From NCBI GenBank assembly GCA_937974275.1, contig CALJIF010000056.1, positions 1 through 23,286 of the forward strand: a stretch of DNA of 23,286 nucleotides. Direction: 5' to 3'. Below the pieces are notes generated by a model. The model did not search any database. It saw nothing but the letters and a program-made list of their open reading frames with translations, and was not told the DNA's origin. A program made the translations under genes and the position numbers. How positions within the stretch are numbered: the first letter of the stretch is position 1; each line of letters begins with the position of its first letter. Positions 7,425-14,710 of the stretch are shown piece after piece. This stretch comes from an uncultured Flavobacteriales bacterium (lineage in GTDB: Bacteria; Bacteroidota; Bacteroidia; Palsa-965).

Positions 7425-9245
7425 ATGAGCGAGAATCTGATGAACTCACCGCAGGACCCGGAATTGCACGATGAAAATGCAACCGTAATAACATCCGAAC
7501 ACGATGCAGCCGCTGAAGAAGTGCAGCAGGCAGAAGACTTTACGGGTTGGGACAAGACACAGCTACTAAACCGCATGAAAGAATGTCTGACTAGTTCAGA
7601 TCTTGATGCCGTGCGCGGAACGGTAGCTAAATTGAAGGAGCTTTTCCGTGAATTAGCGCGCGAAGAAATGGAGGCGAAGCGTCGTCAGTGGGAAGAAAAT
7701 AAAGAAGGAGCTGATGATACGTTCGAACCTGCACCGGATGCGGTTGTGGAAGAGTTTGAAGAATCATTGCGAAAGTATAATCAGCAACGTGCTGATCAGC
7801 GCAGACAGCGTGAGGTTGAGCAAAACAGAAACTTGCAAAAGAAGCTGGAACTAATTGATGAACTGAAAGCGTTGGCAGAAACCAGCGATAGCATGAATAA
7901 GGCTTTCGAAAAGTTGCAGGACTTGCAAGCACGTTGGAGAGAAGTTGGCCAAGTGCCTTCTGCGCGAGTAAACGAATTGCGTAATACATGGCAGCATCAC
8001 CAGGATCGTTTCTTTGACATGGTGAAGATTTCACGTGAATTGCGTGAGCTGGATCATAAAAAGAATCAGGAGCTGAAGGAAGAGTTGATCGTGAAAGCGG
8101 AAGAGTTGGATCGTGAAGCTTCTGTGCGCCGTGCATTGGACGCCCTGCATGAATTACATGAGAGTTGGAAAGAAATTGGTCCCGCTGCAAAAGAAATTAA
8201 TGAGCAATTGTGGGAACGCTTCAAGGCCGCATCCGATAAAGTACACGATCGTAAGAAGGTGTTGCTGGAAGATGCAAAAGTGAAGCAGTTGGAAAACCTG
8301 GAGTTGAAGAAAGCCTTGTGCGTGAAGATGGAAGAGGAAGCAACCCACGATTATCAATCGCATAAAGATTGGCAGGCTGCAACAGAGCGTGCGGATGCCA
8401 TTTTTGAAGAGTGGAAAAAAATCGGATTTGTTCCGAAAGAAGATGAAGATCAAACCTGGAAGCGATTCCGTGATGCGCGATTGCACTTATTTAAAAAGCG
8501 CGAAACGTATTACGGCAAACAACGTGAAGTATTTGATGCGAATCTGAAGTTGAAAATTGAATTGTGTGAAAAGGCAGAGGCGTTAACAACCAGCACAGAT
8601 TGGAAGAATACTGCTAATCAGTTGAAGAAATTACAGGACGATTGGAAGAAAGTAGGCCCTGTTCCTCGCAAACAGTCGGATAAAGTTTGGAATCGTTTTA
8701 AGAAGGCTGCAGATGCGTTTTTTGAAAACCGATCCAAACATTTTGCTGAAAAAGATGCTGAGTTCGCGGCCAATGCTGCTGTTCGCGAAGGCATTATTGC
8801 AGAAGCAGGTGCAGCATCTTTGCCGGATGATTTAGCTGAAGCACGAAAAGTAATTGCCGCATTACAAGAAAAATGGTCGCAAGCGCCAATGTCGCCACGT
8901 AACGAGCGCGAGCGTTTGGATACTGCGTGGAAAGCTGCAATGGATAGCTTGTTCGATAAGTTGCGTGAAAAAGGCGGCGATGAAAAAACGATGCAGCGTA
9001 TTCGCGTGGAGCAGTTGTCACAAACAGACAAAGGGCGTGATCAATTGCGTCGTGAACGTGGTGCGATTCAGGAGAAGATTAAGAAATTGGAATCAGAAAT
9101 CAATACGTTGGAAACCAATTTAGGATTCTTCGGAAAGTCGAAGGGAGCACAATCTATGGTTGCTGAATACCAACAGAAAGTGGACAAGGCGAAAGAAGAG
9201 GTTGCGGCTTTACGCACGCAATTGAAAGCGATTCCGAGAGATTGA
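7425..9245 (+). CDS. DUF349 repeat protein (coiled-coil, five repeats)
   Basis: This 606-aa, highly charged and mostly helical protein carries five copies of the DUF349 repeat. Each is marked by a W-(K/R)-x-(I/V)-G-like core, with Trp171, 248, 330, 407 and 484, so the period is 77-82 residues; the last copy is the most diverged (KWSQAPMS). The N-terminal 40 residues are acidic and disordered-looking, and residues about 520-606 form a final coiled coil. It has no signal peptide or membrane helix, so it is expected in the cytoplasm. DUF349 proteins are widespread in Bacteroidota; their function is poorly defined and I do not assign one. An alternative start is Met6 (7440). The gene stands alone between a leader hairpin and a strong terminator. 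Confidence 0.88.
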   Translation: MSENLMNSPQDPELHDENATVITSEHDAAAEEVQQAEDFTGWDKTQLLNRMKECLTSSDLDAVRGTVAKLKELFRELAREEMEAKRRQWEENKEGADDTFEPAPDAVVEEFEESLRKYNQQRADQRRQREVEQNRNLQKKLELIDELKALAETSDSMNKAFEKLQDLQARWREVGQVPSARVNELRNTWQHHQDRFFDMVKISRELRELDHKKNQELKEELIVKAEELDREASVRRALDALHELHESWKEIGPAAKEINEQLWERFKAASDKVHDRKKVLLEDAKVKQLENLELKKALCVKMEEEATHDYQSHKDWQAATERADAIFEEWKKIGFVPKEDEDQTWKRFRDARLHLFKKRETYYGKQREVFDANLKLKIELCEKAEALTTSTDWKNTANQLKKLQDDWKKVGPVPRKQSDKVWNRFKKAADAFFENRSKHFAEKDAEFAANAAVREGIIAEAGAASLPDDLAEARKVIAALQEKWSQAPMSPRNERERLDTAWKAAMDSLFDKLREKGGDEKTMQRIRVEQLSQTDKGRDQLRRERGAIQEKIKKLESEINTLETNLGFFGKSKGAQSMVAEYQQKVDKAKEEVAALRTQLKAIPRD

Positions 9246-9263
9246 TAGTTTATTTTGCAAAGC

Positions 9264-9293
9264 AAAACGCCCGATAACATCGGGCGTTTTTTT
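9264..9293. terminator. Bidirectional intrinsic terminator between convergent genes
   Basis: ACGCCCGA (9267-9274) pairs with TCGGGCGT (9280-9287) around the loop TAACA, extended by A/T pairs (9264-9266 with 9288-9290). A run of seven T follows on the plus strand (9287-9293), and a shorter T-rich tail follows on the minus strand. It lies 18 bp after the DUF349 stop and touches the stop codon of the minus-strand gene, so it serves both. Confidence 0.88.
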
Positions 9294-9741
9294 ATTCCTC
9301 TTCATCCTCATCAGGAACGGGTAATTCATTCGGAAAATCTTTTTCCAGAATGTACACGCCGTTAACAGGATTGATCATTTCTTTCTTGCCTTTAAGGAAT
9401 AAGAAAAAATGAACATCGCCCGCTTTGTTGACATTTTTTTTAGTGTCTTTAATCAACTTACGGGATGCTGCAAATTGAGTTACTGTTCCATCTTCATGTA
9501 TGCAGTTGATCACGGTCATGCCGGGAATCGCATACACAAAGGGTGTTTCACCACGATATCCGCGCAATTCGTAAGTGGTGTTATTTTCGATTTTGAATTC
9601 GCGAACAGGAATAGTTACTTCAAACTGATCTTCCCAATTGTATAAAATATTGTCATCGGATTCTTTTCCCTCATACAGTCTATCGGCTAATTCCTGATCG
9701 AAATCCGGATTGACTTCTTTAACGGTTATAGTAACTTTCAT
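9292..9741 (-). CDS. Conserved-looking hypothetical protein with acidic tail
   Basis: This 149-aa protein is not one I recognise. It has no signal peptide or membrane helix. The first half is predicted to be mostly beta strands (alternating patterns such as KVTITVKEV and FEVTIPVREF), the middle contains GYRGETPFVY and a basic stretch (RKLIKDTKK), and it ends in a strongly acidic tail (PVPDEDEEE). It starts 22 bp after the aldo/keto reductase stop on the same strand, so it is probably the second gene of that operon. Its stop codon overlaps the shared terminator. It is likely real: codon use resembles its neighbours and there is no competing frame. Confidence 0.7.
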   Translation of the reverse strand: MKVTITVKEVNPDFDQELADRLYEGKESDDNILYNWEDQFEVTIPVREFKIENNTTYELRGYRGETPFVYAIPGMTVINCIHEDGTVTQFAASRKLIKDTKKNVNKAGDVHFFLFLKGKKEMINPVNGVYILEKDFPNELPVPDEDEEE

Positions 9742-9763
9742 AATTGTGATGCTTTAAATTCAA

Positions 9764-10801
9764 TTATTTTTTTCGGTGATTGATCGTCTTATCCTGAAAG
9801 CCACCAAATAATACTTGTCGAACTCCTTCACCCGCTAAAAAGTCATGTGGGAAGCCTATATCAAATGCACTCACCTGATTCAGACGTTGCATTTGTTCGT
9901 CAGTCAAAGTTGTGCTGACACAAGCGATAGACTCTGCGATTTGTTCAGCAGATCGCGCCCCAATCACGGGAAATATTTGCGGGTGTTTTTGAATCACCCA
10001 TTTTAATGCTACGTGTGCCGGCACACAGTTATTTTCTTCAGCTATTTTGACAACTTCCTGAGCTATGGCAACACTCTTATCATTCAAACGTTTACTGCCT
10101 TCTTTCAAGCGTTTCGGACTTCCATCCCGGTTCAGATATTTTCCGGTTAATGCACCACCGGCCAATGGAGCCCACGCAGTTACCGCTAAATCCAAGTGAT
10201 TCGCCATGGGAATTAAATCACGTTCTGCGTCGCGTGTAATTAAACTGTATTCCACTTGAATTCCTGCAAACGCGCTCCATCCACGCAATTCAGCCAATGT
10301 TTGCATTCTTGAAATTAACCATGCCGGTGTATCAGAAATAGCAATGTACATGACTTTCCCGCTGCGCACCAAATCATCGAGTCCGCGCATCACTTCTTGT
10401 TCGGAAGTGGTGAAATCCCATGCGTGCAGGTATAAAATATCGATACAGTCCGTCTGTAAACGTTGCAAACTTCCTTCCACACTTTGGATCATATTTTTAC
10501 GATGATTACCGCCATCGTTTAATCTTCCGGGTTTTGTGAACAGCGAATATTTTGTTGCTAACACGAGTTCGTCGCGTCGTCCGCTATCTTTTATGAATTC
10601 ACCCAAAAACAATTCGCTGGTGCCTTCTGTATAACGATTGGCAGTATCAATAAAATTCCCTCCGGCGTCTAAAAAGGTTTCAAAAATTTTACGACTCTCC
10701 TCTTTATTAGCTCCATAGCCCCATTCTTCACCCATAGTCATTGTTCCAAGACATAACTCAGAAACTCTACATCCGGAATTACCAAATAATTTGTACTGCA
10801 T
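9764..10801 (-). CDS. Aldo/keto reductase
   Basis: This NADPH-dependent reductase of the AKR (TIM-barrel) superfamily is closest in feel to the aryl-alcohol-dehydrogenase-like group; the carbonyl substrate cannot be read from sequence. I start at ATG 10801 (MQYKLFG, 345 aa), where the first barrel strand begins; an ATG at 10807 is equally possible, and the longer frame to 10870 is not family-like. The catalytic tetrad is complete: Asp52 and Tyr57 in FIDTANRY, Lys84 in LATKYS, and His127 in LYLHAWD. The cofactor-binding end shows PVIGARSAEQI near the C terminus. It is probably cotranscribed with the unknown gene 22 bp downstream and diverges from the DUF4834 gene. Confidence 0.93.
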   Translation of the reverse strand: MQYKLFGNSGCRVSELCLGTMTMGEEWGYGANKEESRKIFETFLDAGGNFIDTANRYTEGTSELFLGEFIKDSGRRDELVLATKYSLFTKPGRLNDGGNHRKNMIQSVEGSLQRLQTDCIDILYLHAWDFTTSEQEVMRGLDDLVRSGKVMYIAISDTPAWLISRMQTLAELRGWSAFAGIQVEYSLITRDAERDLIPMANHLDLAVTAWAPLAGGALTGKYLNRDGSPKRLKEGSKRLNDKSVAIAQEVVKIAEENNCVPAHVALKWVIQKHPQIFPVIGARSAEQIAESIACVSTTLTDEQMQRLNQVSAFDIGFPHDFLAGEGVRQVLFGGFQDKTINHRKK

Positions 10802-10822
10802 AATCATGTTGTTAAGTTGAAG

Positions 10823-10830
10823 TAAAGGTA
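10823..10830 (-). promoter_or_regulatory. Possible -7 box for the aldo/keto reductase operon
   Basis: On the minus strand this reads TACCTTTA, one mismatch from TAnnTTTG, about 22 bp before ATG 10801. No clear -33 box is seen. Weak. Confidence 0.3.
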
Positions 10831-10894
10831 CATGATACATTGATGATTGCTGCGCATCATTATTATTCACATCAACAATCTAATGAACTGTTTG

Positions 10895-10902
10895 TACCTT
10901 TG
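10895..10902 (+). promoter_or_regulatory. -7 box immediately before the DUF4834 start codon
   Basis: TACCTTTG matches TAnnTTTG exactly but ends only 4 bp before ATG 10907. With usual spacing the transcript would begin at or next to the A of the start codon, implying a leaderless or near-leaderless mRNA. No -33 box is obvious. Confidence 0.4.
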
Positions 10903-10906
10903 TCGC

Positions 10907-11146
10907 ATGCAAGAGTTTTTCTTCACCGTTTTAACTATCTGGGTGATCTGGCGTTTATTCAATGCTTTTTCTGAAAGCGGACGCACAGAGCGGAAAAACG
11001 TGTTTTATAAGAACGAACAACACCATCACCATTATCATCAGGATAAAAAAGAAGGTGAAGTGAAAGTGGAAGTAAAGTCAGAACCAACGCGCAAGTCGAA
11101 AGGTGAAGCGGATGGTGAGTATGTGGACTATGAGGAGATCAAATAA
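10907..11146 (+). CDS. Small membrane-anchored DUF4834-like protein with histidine cluster
   Basis: I start at ATG 10907 (79 aa); the longer frame from 10847 runs into the divergent promoter region. An N-terminal hydrophobic helix (about 3-20, FFFTVLTIWVIW) is followed by a short polar region with HHHHYH (39-44), a lysine/glutamate-rich segment, and the C-terminal GEYVDYEEIK. The size, anchor and terminal EYVDYEE motif are what I associate with DUF4834, a Bacteroidota family of unknown function. The histidine cluster could bind metal, but I do not know whether it is a family trait. It diverges from the aldo/keto reductase and is followed by about 340 bp without a protein gene. Confidence 0.75.
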   Translation: MQEFFFTVLTIWVIWRLFNAFSESGRTERKNVFYKNEQHHHHYHQDKKEGEVKVEVKSEPTRKSKGEADGEYVDYEEIK

Positions 11147-11224
11147 AATTATCCGCTCAACCATTTATCCGTTCATTTCCTCCATTTGCTAAATGCTTCC
11201 GCCACTTATTTAAAGTGTGTTGTG

Positions 11225-11427
11225 GGCAGCGTTTTCATCATATAGTTTTACGGAACAATTCTGGTTAAGGTGTTTGGCTGTACGACGGCGCCCTCCGATT
11301 GTTAAGATCAAGGTTTCCCTGCCGTACCTACAGTTGAAATTGAAACCGCCTCACTTTCCCAAAGTAAGAGGCGGTTTCGCATTTATATCCGGTTCTTGAT
11401 CCGTTAAATAAGCCAAAAAACGCTGCC
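11225..11427 (+). ncRNA. Unidentified structured element closed by an 11-bp inverted repeat (candidate ncRNA or MITE)
   Basis: The stretch 11147-11487 holds no convincing protein gene. Within it, GGCAGCGTTTT (11225-11235) is the exact inverse of AAAACGCTGCC (11417-11427). Further nested pairings occur: 11250-11254 with 11400-11404 (ACGGA/TCCGT), 11261-11264 with 11389-11392, CTGTA/TACAG (11278-11282, 11329-11333) plus ACGGC/GCCGT (11285-11289, 11321-11325), and a strong hairpin at 11342-11378. Together they give a closed fold with two inner arms. A TTTG at 11185 followed by a poor -7-like box near 11207 would place a start near the left repeat, so I list the plus strand. I do not recognise a known RNA; no clear target duplication flanks it. 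Identity is open. Confidence 0.4.
11342..11378. other. Strong hairpin inside the structured element
   Basis: GAAACCGCCTC (11342-11352) pairs with GAGGCGGTTTC (11368-11378), then ACTTT (11353-11357) pairs with AAAGT (11361-11365) around the loop CCC, with an AA bulge at 11366-11367: 16 pairs in all. There is no T-run directly after it on either strand, so it is a poor intrinsic terminator; it may still end the DUF4834 transcript or be an arm of the larger fold. Confidence 0.75.
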
Positions 11428-11443
11428 GTCGCGAGTATTTTGA

Positions 11444-11451
11444 TAAATTTG
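11444..11451 (+). promoter_or_regulatory. -7 box for the YfhO/glycan operon
   Basis: TAAATTTG matches TAnnTTTG exactly; predicted start about 11458, leader about 30 nt to ATG 11488. It lies 17 bp after the structured element. No good -33 box is visible. Confidence 0.55.
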
Positions 11452-11487
11452 CGGGATAACCGAACGACTGTTTTCACCATTACATCT

Positions 11488-14007
11488 ATGACTAATAAGA
11501 AGAGTCTGATTGCCATCGGCGCAAGCATTTTAATCATGCTCGCCCTCACCGCTGTATTTTTCAAACCGATTGTTCTTGGCAACAAAGAAATCGTTCAGGG
11601 TGATATCGAGAAACACAAGGGCATGTCCAAAGAAATAGTGGACTATCGTGCCAAGTATGGTGAAGAACCGTTGTGGACGAATTCCATGTTCGGTGGAATG
11701 CCGGCGTATCAAATTTCAACCTTGTATCCGTCCAATTGGGTTGCTAAACTTCAGGTTGGTTTCATGAAGATTATGCCCCACCCGGCAACCATTATTTTCC
11801 TTTGCTTAATCGGTTTTTATTTTTTGCTGGTCAGCATGAAAGTCGACCCTTGGCTCGCCCTGGCAGGAGCAGCGGTATTTGCATTTTCGTCGTATTTCAT
11901 AATCATTATTCAGGCAGGACATAATTCAAAAGGTTATGCCATAGCGTATATGGCTCCCGTACTGATGGGAGTTTTATTGACATTCCGAGGGAAAATGTTA
12001 TTGGGTGCTGCATTAACGGCATTGGCCTTGGCGTTGGAAGTTCAGGCGAATCACTTGCAGATTACTTATTATCTCGCCATCATGTTGGTATTTATCGGTT
12101 TGGGTGAAGCCGTGCGTTTGTTTCGTGAGAAAAAGACGAAAGAGTTGATGCAAAGTTCAGGTTTGTTAGTGGCAGCAGTGATCCTTGCGATTCTTCCGAA
12201 CATCACCAACTTATGGTTGACGAACGAATATGGTAAGGCATCAACACGCGGTAAAAGCGAGTTAACACTTGATGCAGGTTCAAAAACAAAAACTGCAGGC
12301 CTAGATTTTGAGTACGCCACACAATGGAGTTATGGTAAAGCAGAAACTATGACGTTGATGATTCCTGATTTTCAAGGAGGAGCATCTGAAGCAATCGGAG
12401 AATACGATCCGGGCGCAGTTAAATCGATTGATGATCGCCAGATGCAGGAAGCTGTTGCCAATAGTGCCGCCGCTTATTTCGGAACGCAGCCTTTTACAAC
12501 AGGGCCTGTGTATGTTGGAGCTATAGTTTGTTTCCTCTTTGTATTGGGCATGTTATTCATTCGTGATTCGCTGAAATGGTGGGTGCTGGCCGCAACTGTG
12601 TTAACGATTATGTTATCGTGGGGAAGCAACTTTGAAGGTTTGTCTAAGTTCTTCTTCGATGTTGTGCCGGGTTATAGCAAGTTTCGTGCAGTATCTATGA
12701 TTTTGGTGGTCGCGGAATTGTTGCTGCCGTTCTTGGCGATTCTTGCGGTTAAGGAGGTCATCGAACGTCGTGATGAATTGAAAACGGAGATCAAGAAGTT
12801 GTACATCGCGTTTGGAGTAACGGGCGGATTGGCGTTGTTGATTGCAATTATGCCGTCTGTTTTTGTTACTACTGTTTCAGACGAAGAATCACAGCGTATC
12901 TCGGAAGCAGTGATGGCGCAGGGTGCAGATCAAATGACGGCCATGAACTTCGTGAGTTATATTGGTGAAGCACGTGAAAATCTGGTAACGTCGGATGCAT
13001 GGCGCAGTTTCTTCTTCATTTTTTTAGGTGCAGGTTTGATTTACGCTTTCATCAACTTTAATTTTTCTAAATACGTTGTAATAGGAGGTTTGTTTGTGTT
13101 GATGACGGTTGACGTGTGGTCGGTAAGTATGCGCTACATGGACGAGAAGAAACACTATCGTGCGAAGTCGAAGGGCAAAGCTGAAATTCCGATGACCAAT
13201 GCCGATAAGCAGATTTTGGAAGATAAAGATCCGAGTTATCGTGTTTTGAATTTGGGTAATCCATGGAATGATGCGAACACATCGTATTACCACAAATCGG
13301 TTGGAGGTTATCATGGCGCGAAATTGAAGCGCATTCAGGAAGTTTATGAGCAGCGCATGGAAGCTGAAATCAAATCGATTACAGGCGCGCTGCAGAAGGG
13401 GGCTAATGATTCTATTATTCGTGCAGTTCTGGCTAATCAGAACGTGTTGAATATGTTGAATACGCGTTACATGATTTACAATCCGGATGGAGGAGTTTTG
13501 ACTAATCGTTATGCTGCAGGAAATGCTTGGTTTGTAAATGAATTGAAGTGGGTGAAGAATGCCGATGAAGAAATGAAAGAACTGAATTCGTTTAATCCGA
13601 AGCGAACTGCATTGGTAGATGAACGTTTCAAAGAGCAATTGGGTGGTGTGCAACCACAAGCCGATTCGATTTCTACAATTCAGTTAAAATCCTACGAACC
13701 GAACAAATTGGTTTATGAAGCCAACACTTCTAAAGATCAGTTGGCGGTGTTCTCTGAGATTTATTATGAGAAAGGCTGGAATGCTTATGTGGACGGAAAA
13801 TTAACTCCACATGTTAGAGCGGATTACATTTTGCGTGCTATGAAAGTGCCTGCAGGTAAACACATGATCGAATTCAAATTCGAGCCGGAAGGTTACAAGA
13901 AGGGCGAGAGCATTGCACTTATGGGCAGTATCGCATTATTTGCATTCGTGTTGGGTGCAGCATTCTGGACCTGGAAAAAAGGAAAACAAAACCAAGCAAG
14001 TGCATAA
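11488..14007 (+). CDS. YfhO-family polytopic membrane protein (GT-C-like)
   Basis: I start at ATG 11488 (839 aa): it leads directly into a first membrane helix (about 6-25), whereas the extension to 11440 begins with TTG upstream of the promoter box. The N-terminal part has many membrane helices (about 6-25, 100-117, 121-142, 150-165, 170-185, 193-210, 225-243, and more to about 550), with the family-like segments IVQGDIEKH (Asp39 in the first loop) and IIQAGHNSKGY (141-150). A large soluble domain with carbohydrate-binding-like strands follows, then a last helix before a lysine-rich end. YfhO relatives are GT-C-like proteins implicated in glycosylating teichoic or lipid-linked glycans in Firmicutes; in Bacteroidota the role is undefined. 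It heads a five-gene operon for glycan work, with the next gene 2 bp downstream, which supports a sugar-transfer role by inference. Confidence 0.87.
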   Translation: MTNKKSLIAIGASILIMLALTAVFFKPIVLGNKEIVQGDIEKHKGMSKEIVDYRAKYGEEPLWTNSMFGGMPAYQISTLYPSNWVAKLQVGFMKIMPHPATIIFLCLIGFYFLLVSMKVDPWLALAGAAVFAFSSYFIIIIQAGHNSKGYAIAYMAPVLMGVLLTFRGKMLLGAALTALALALEVQANHLQITYYLAIMLVFIGLGEAVRLFREKKTKELMQSSGLLVAAVILAILPNITNLWLTNEYGKASTRGKSELTLDAGSKTKTAGLDFEYATQWSYGKAETMTLMIPDFQGGASEAIGEYDPGAVKSIDDRQMQEAVANSAAAYFGTQPFTTGPVYVGAIVCFLFVLGMLFIRDSLKWWVLAATVLTIMLSWGSNFEGLSKFFFDVVPGYSKFRAVSMILVVAELLLPFLAILAVKEVIERRDELKTEIKKLYIAFGVTGGLALLIAIMPSVFVTTVSDEESQRISEAVMAQGADQMTAMNFVSYIGEARENLVTSDAWRSFFFIFLGAGLIYAFINFNFSKYVVIGGLFVLMTVDVWSVSMRYMDEKKHYRAKSKGKAEIPMTNADKQILEDKDPSYRVLNLGNPWNDANTSYYHKSVGGYHGAKLKRIQEVYEQRMEAEIKSITGALQKGANDSIIRAVLANQNVLNMLNTRYMIYNPDGGVLTNRYAAGNAWFVNELKWVKNADEEMKELNSFNPKRTALVDERFKEQLGGVQPQADSISTIQLKSYEPNKLVYEANTSKDQLAVFSEIYYEKGWNAYVDGKLTPHVRADYILRAMKVPAGKHMIEFKFEPEGYKKGESIALMGSIALFAFVLGAAFWTWKKGKQNQASA

Positions 14008-14009
14008 CT

Positions 14010-14708
14010 ATGAGCACAGAAAATAAAGACGTTGCCAAATACTACGATGAGTTTAAAACACATCAGAAAAATCTTGGAATCAATCTTCGCCACAGAACCA
14101 TTTTCAAAAATGTTTTAAATGCCGGATTGCAACCGAACTCTACTGTTCTTGAAATTGGTTGTGGTATTGGTACTGTAAGTCATTTGATGTTGAAGCATCT
14201 TGCTCACGGTCGATTTGTGGGTGTAGACATTAGCCCTGAAAGTATTGCGCATGCGAAGCAGTTCAACAGCAGTTACAAGAATGCGGAGTTTATTGTTTCG
14301 GATATGAGCGATTTCAAACACGATTTGAAGTTTGATTTTATTGTTTTTCCCGATGTGTTGGAACATATTCCTGTTGAGCAACACAGCGCACTTTTTAAAA
14401 CCATTGCCGCGCATTCACATGAAAATACAGTAGTGGTAATTAATATTCCGGAACCTTATACCTTGGATTGGACGCGACGCAATCACCCGGAACGCTTACA
14501 GATAATTGATCAGTCATTATCCATGCGTGATTTGTGTAACAATGTTTATCCGCATGGATTTTACATGTATTCTGTTACACCTTATGGTTTACAGTACGAG
14601 CATGAGGAATATTTGGCAATTGTATTGAAACGCGATAAGCCGCGTGTTAGTGTTACACGTCGTTCGAAACTGGCACAAGGCATTGAAAACTGGATTTCAA
14701 AATTCTGA
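14010..14708 (+). CDS. Class I SAM-dependent methyltransferase
   Basis: The 232-aa protein has a Rossmann-type SAM-binding core: motif I VLEIGCGIG (46-54), the acidic ribose-binding residue in GVDIS (Asp73), SDMSDF (97-102) and the post-III-like DVLEHIP (115-121). This order resembles UbiE/Methyltransf_11-type small-molecule methyltransferases. It starts 2 bp after the YfhO-like gene and ends 2 bp before the glycosyltransferase, so it belongs to the operon. Context suggests it methylates a sugar or glycan end, but the acceptor cannot be read from sequence. No membrane helix or signal peptide. Confidence 0.9.
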   Translation: MSTENKDVAKYYDEFKTHQKNLGINLRHRTIFKNVLNAGLQPNSTVLEIGCGIGTVSHLMLKHLAHGRFVGVDISPESIAHAKQFNSSYKNAEFIVSDMSDFKHDLKFDFIVFPDVLEHIPVEQHSALFKTIAAHSHENTVVVINIPEPYTLDWTRRNHPERLQIIDQSLSMRDLCNNVYPHGFYMYSVTPYGLQYEHEEYLAIVLKRDKPRVSVTRRSKLAQGIENWISKF

Positions 14709-14710
14709 GG

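Noticed and set aside
7627..8190. 187-codon open frame on the minus strand inside the DUF349 gene
   Set aside because: It is antisense to a repetitive, charged coiled-coil gene whose codon bias keeps the opposite frame open; the product has no recognisable domain and no promoter.
11149..11171. Two direct copies of TTATCCG spaced 16 bp apart after the DUF4834 gene
   Set aside because: Only two short copies; no array or palindrome, so likely chance or at most a weak protein-binding site.
11217..11399. 60-codon plus-strand open frame across the structured element
   Set aside because: No family resemblance, odd composition, and it runs straight through the paired segments; the non-coding structure explains the stretch better.
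11225..11427. Insertion of a transposable element at the 11-bp inverted repeats
   Set aside because: No clear target-site duplication flanks the repeats and no transposase is present; kept only as an alternative to a structured RNA.
13024..13659. 211-codon open frame on the minus strand inside the YfhO-like gene
   Set aside because: Low-complexity, Ile/His/Arg-rich product without domain features, fully within a well-supported gene.
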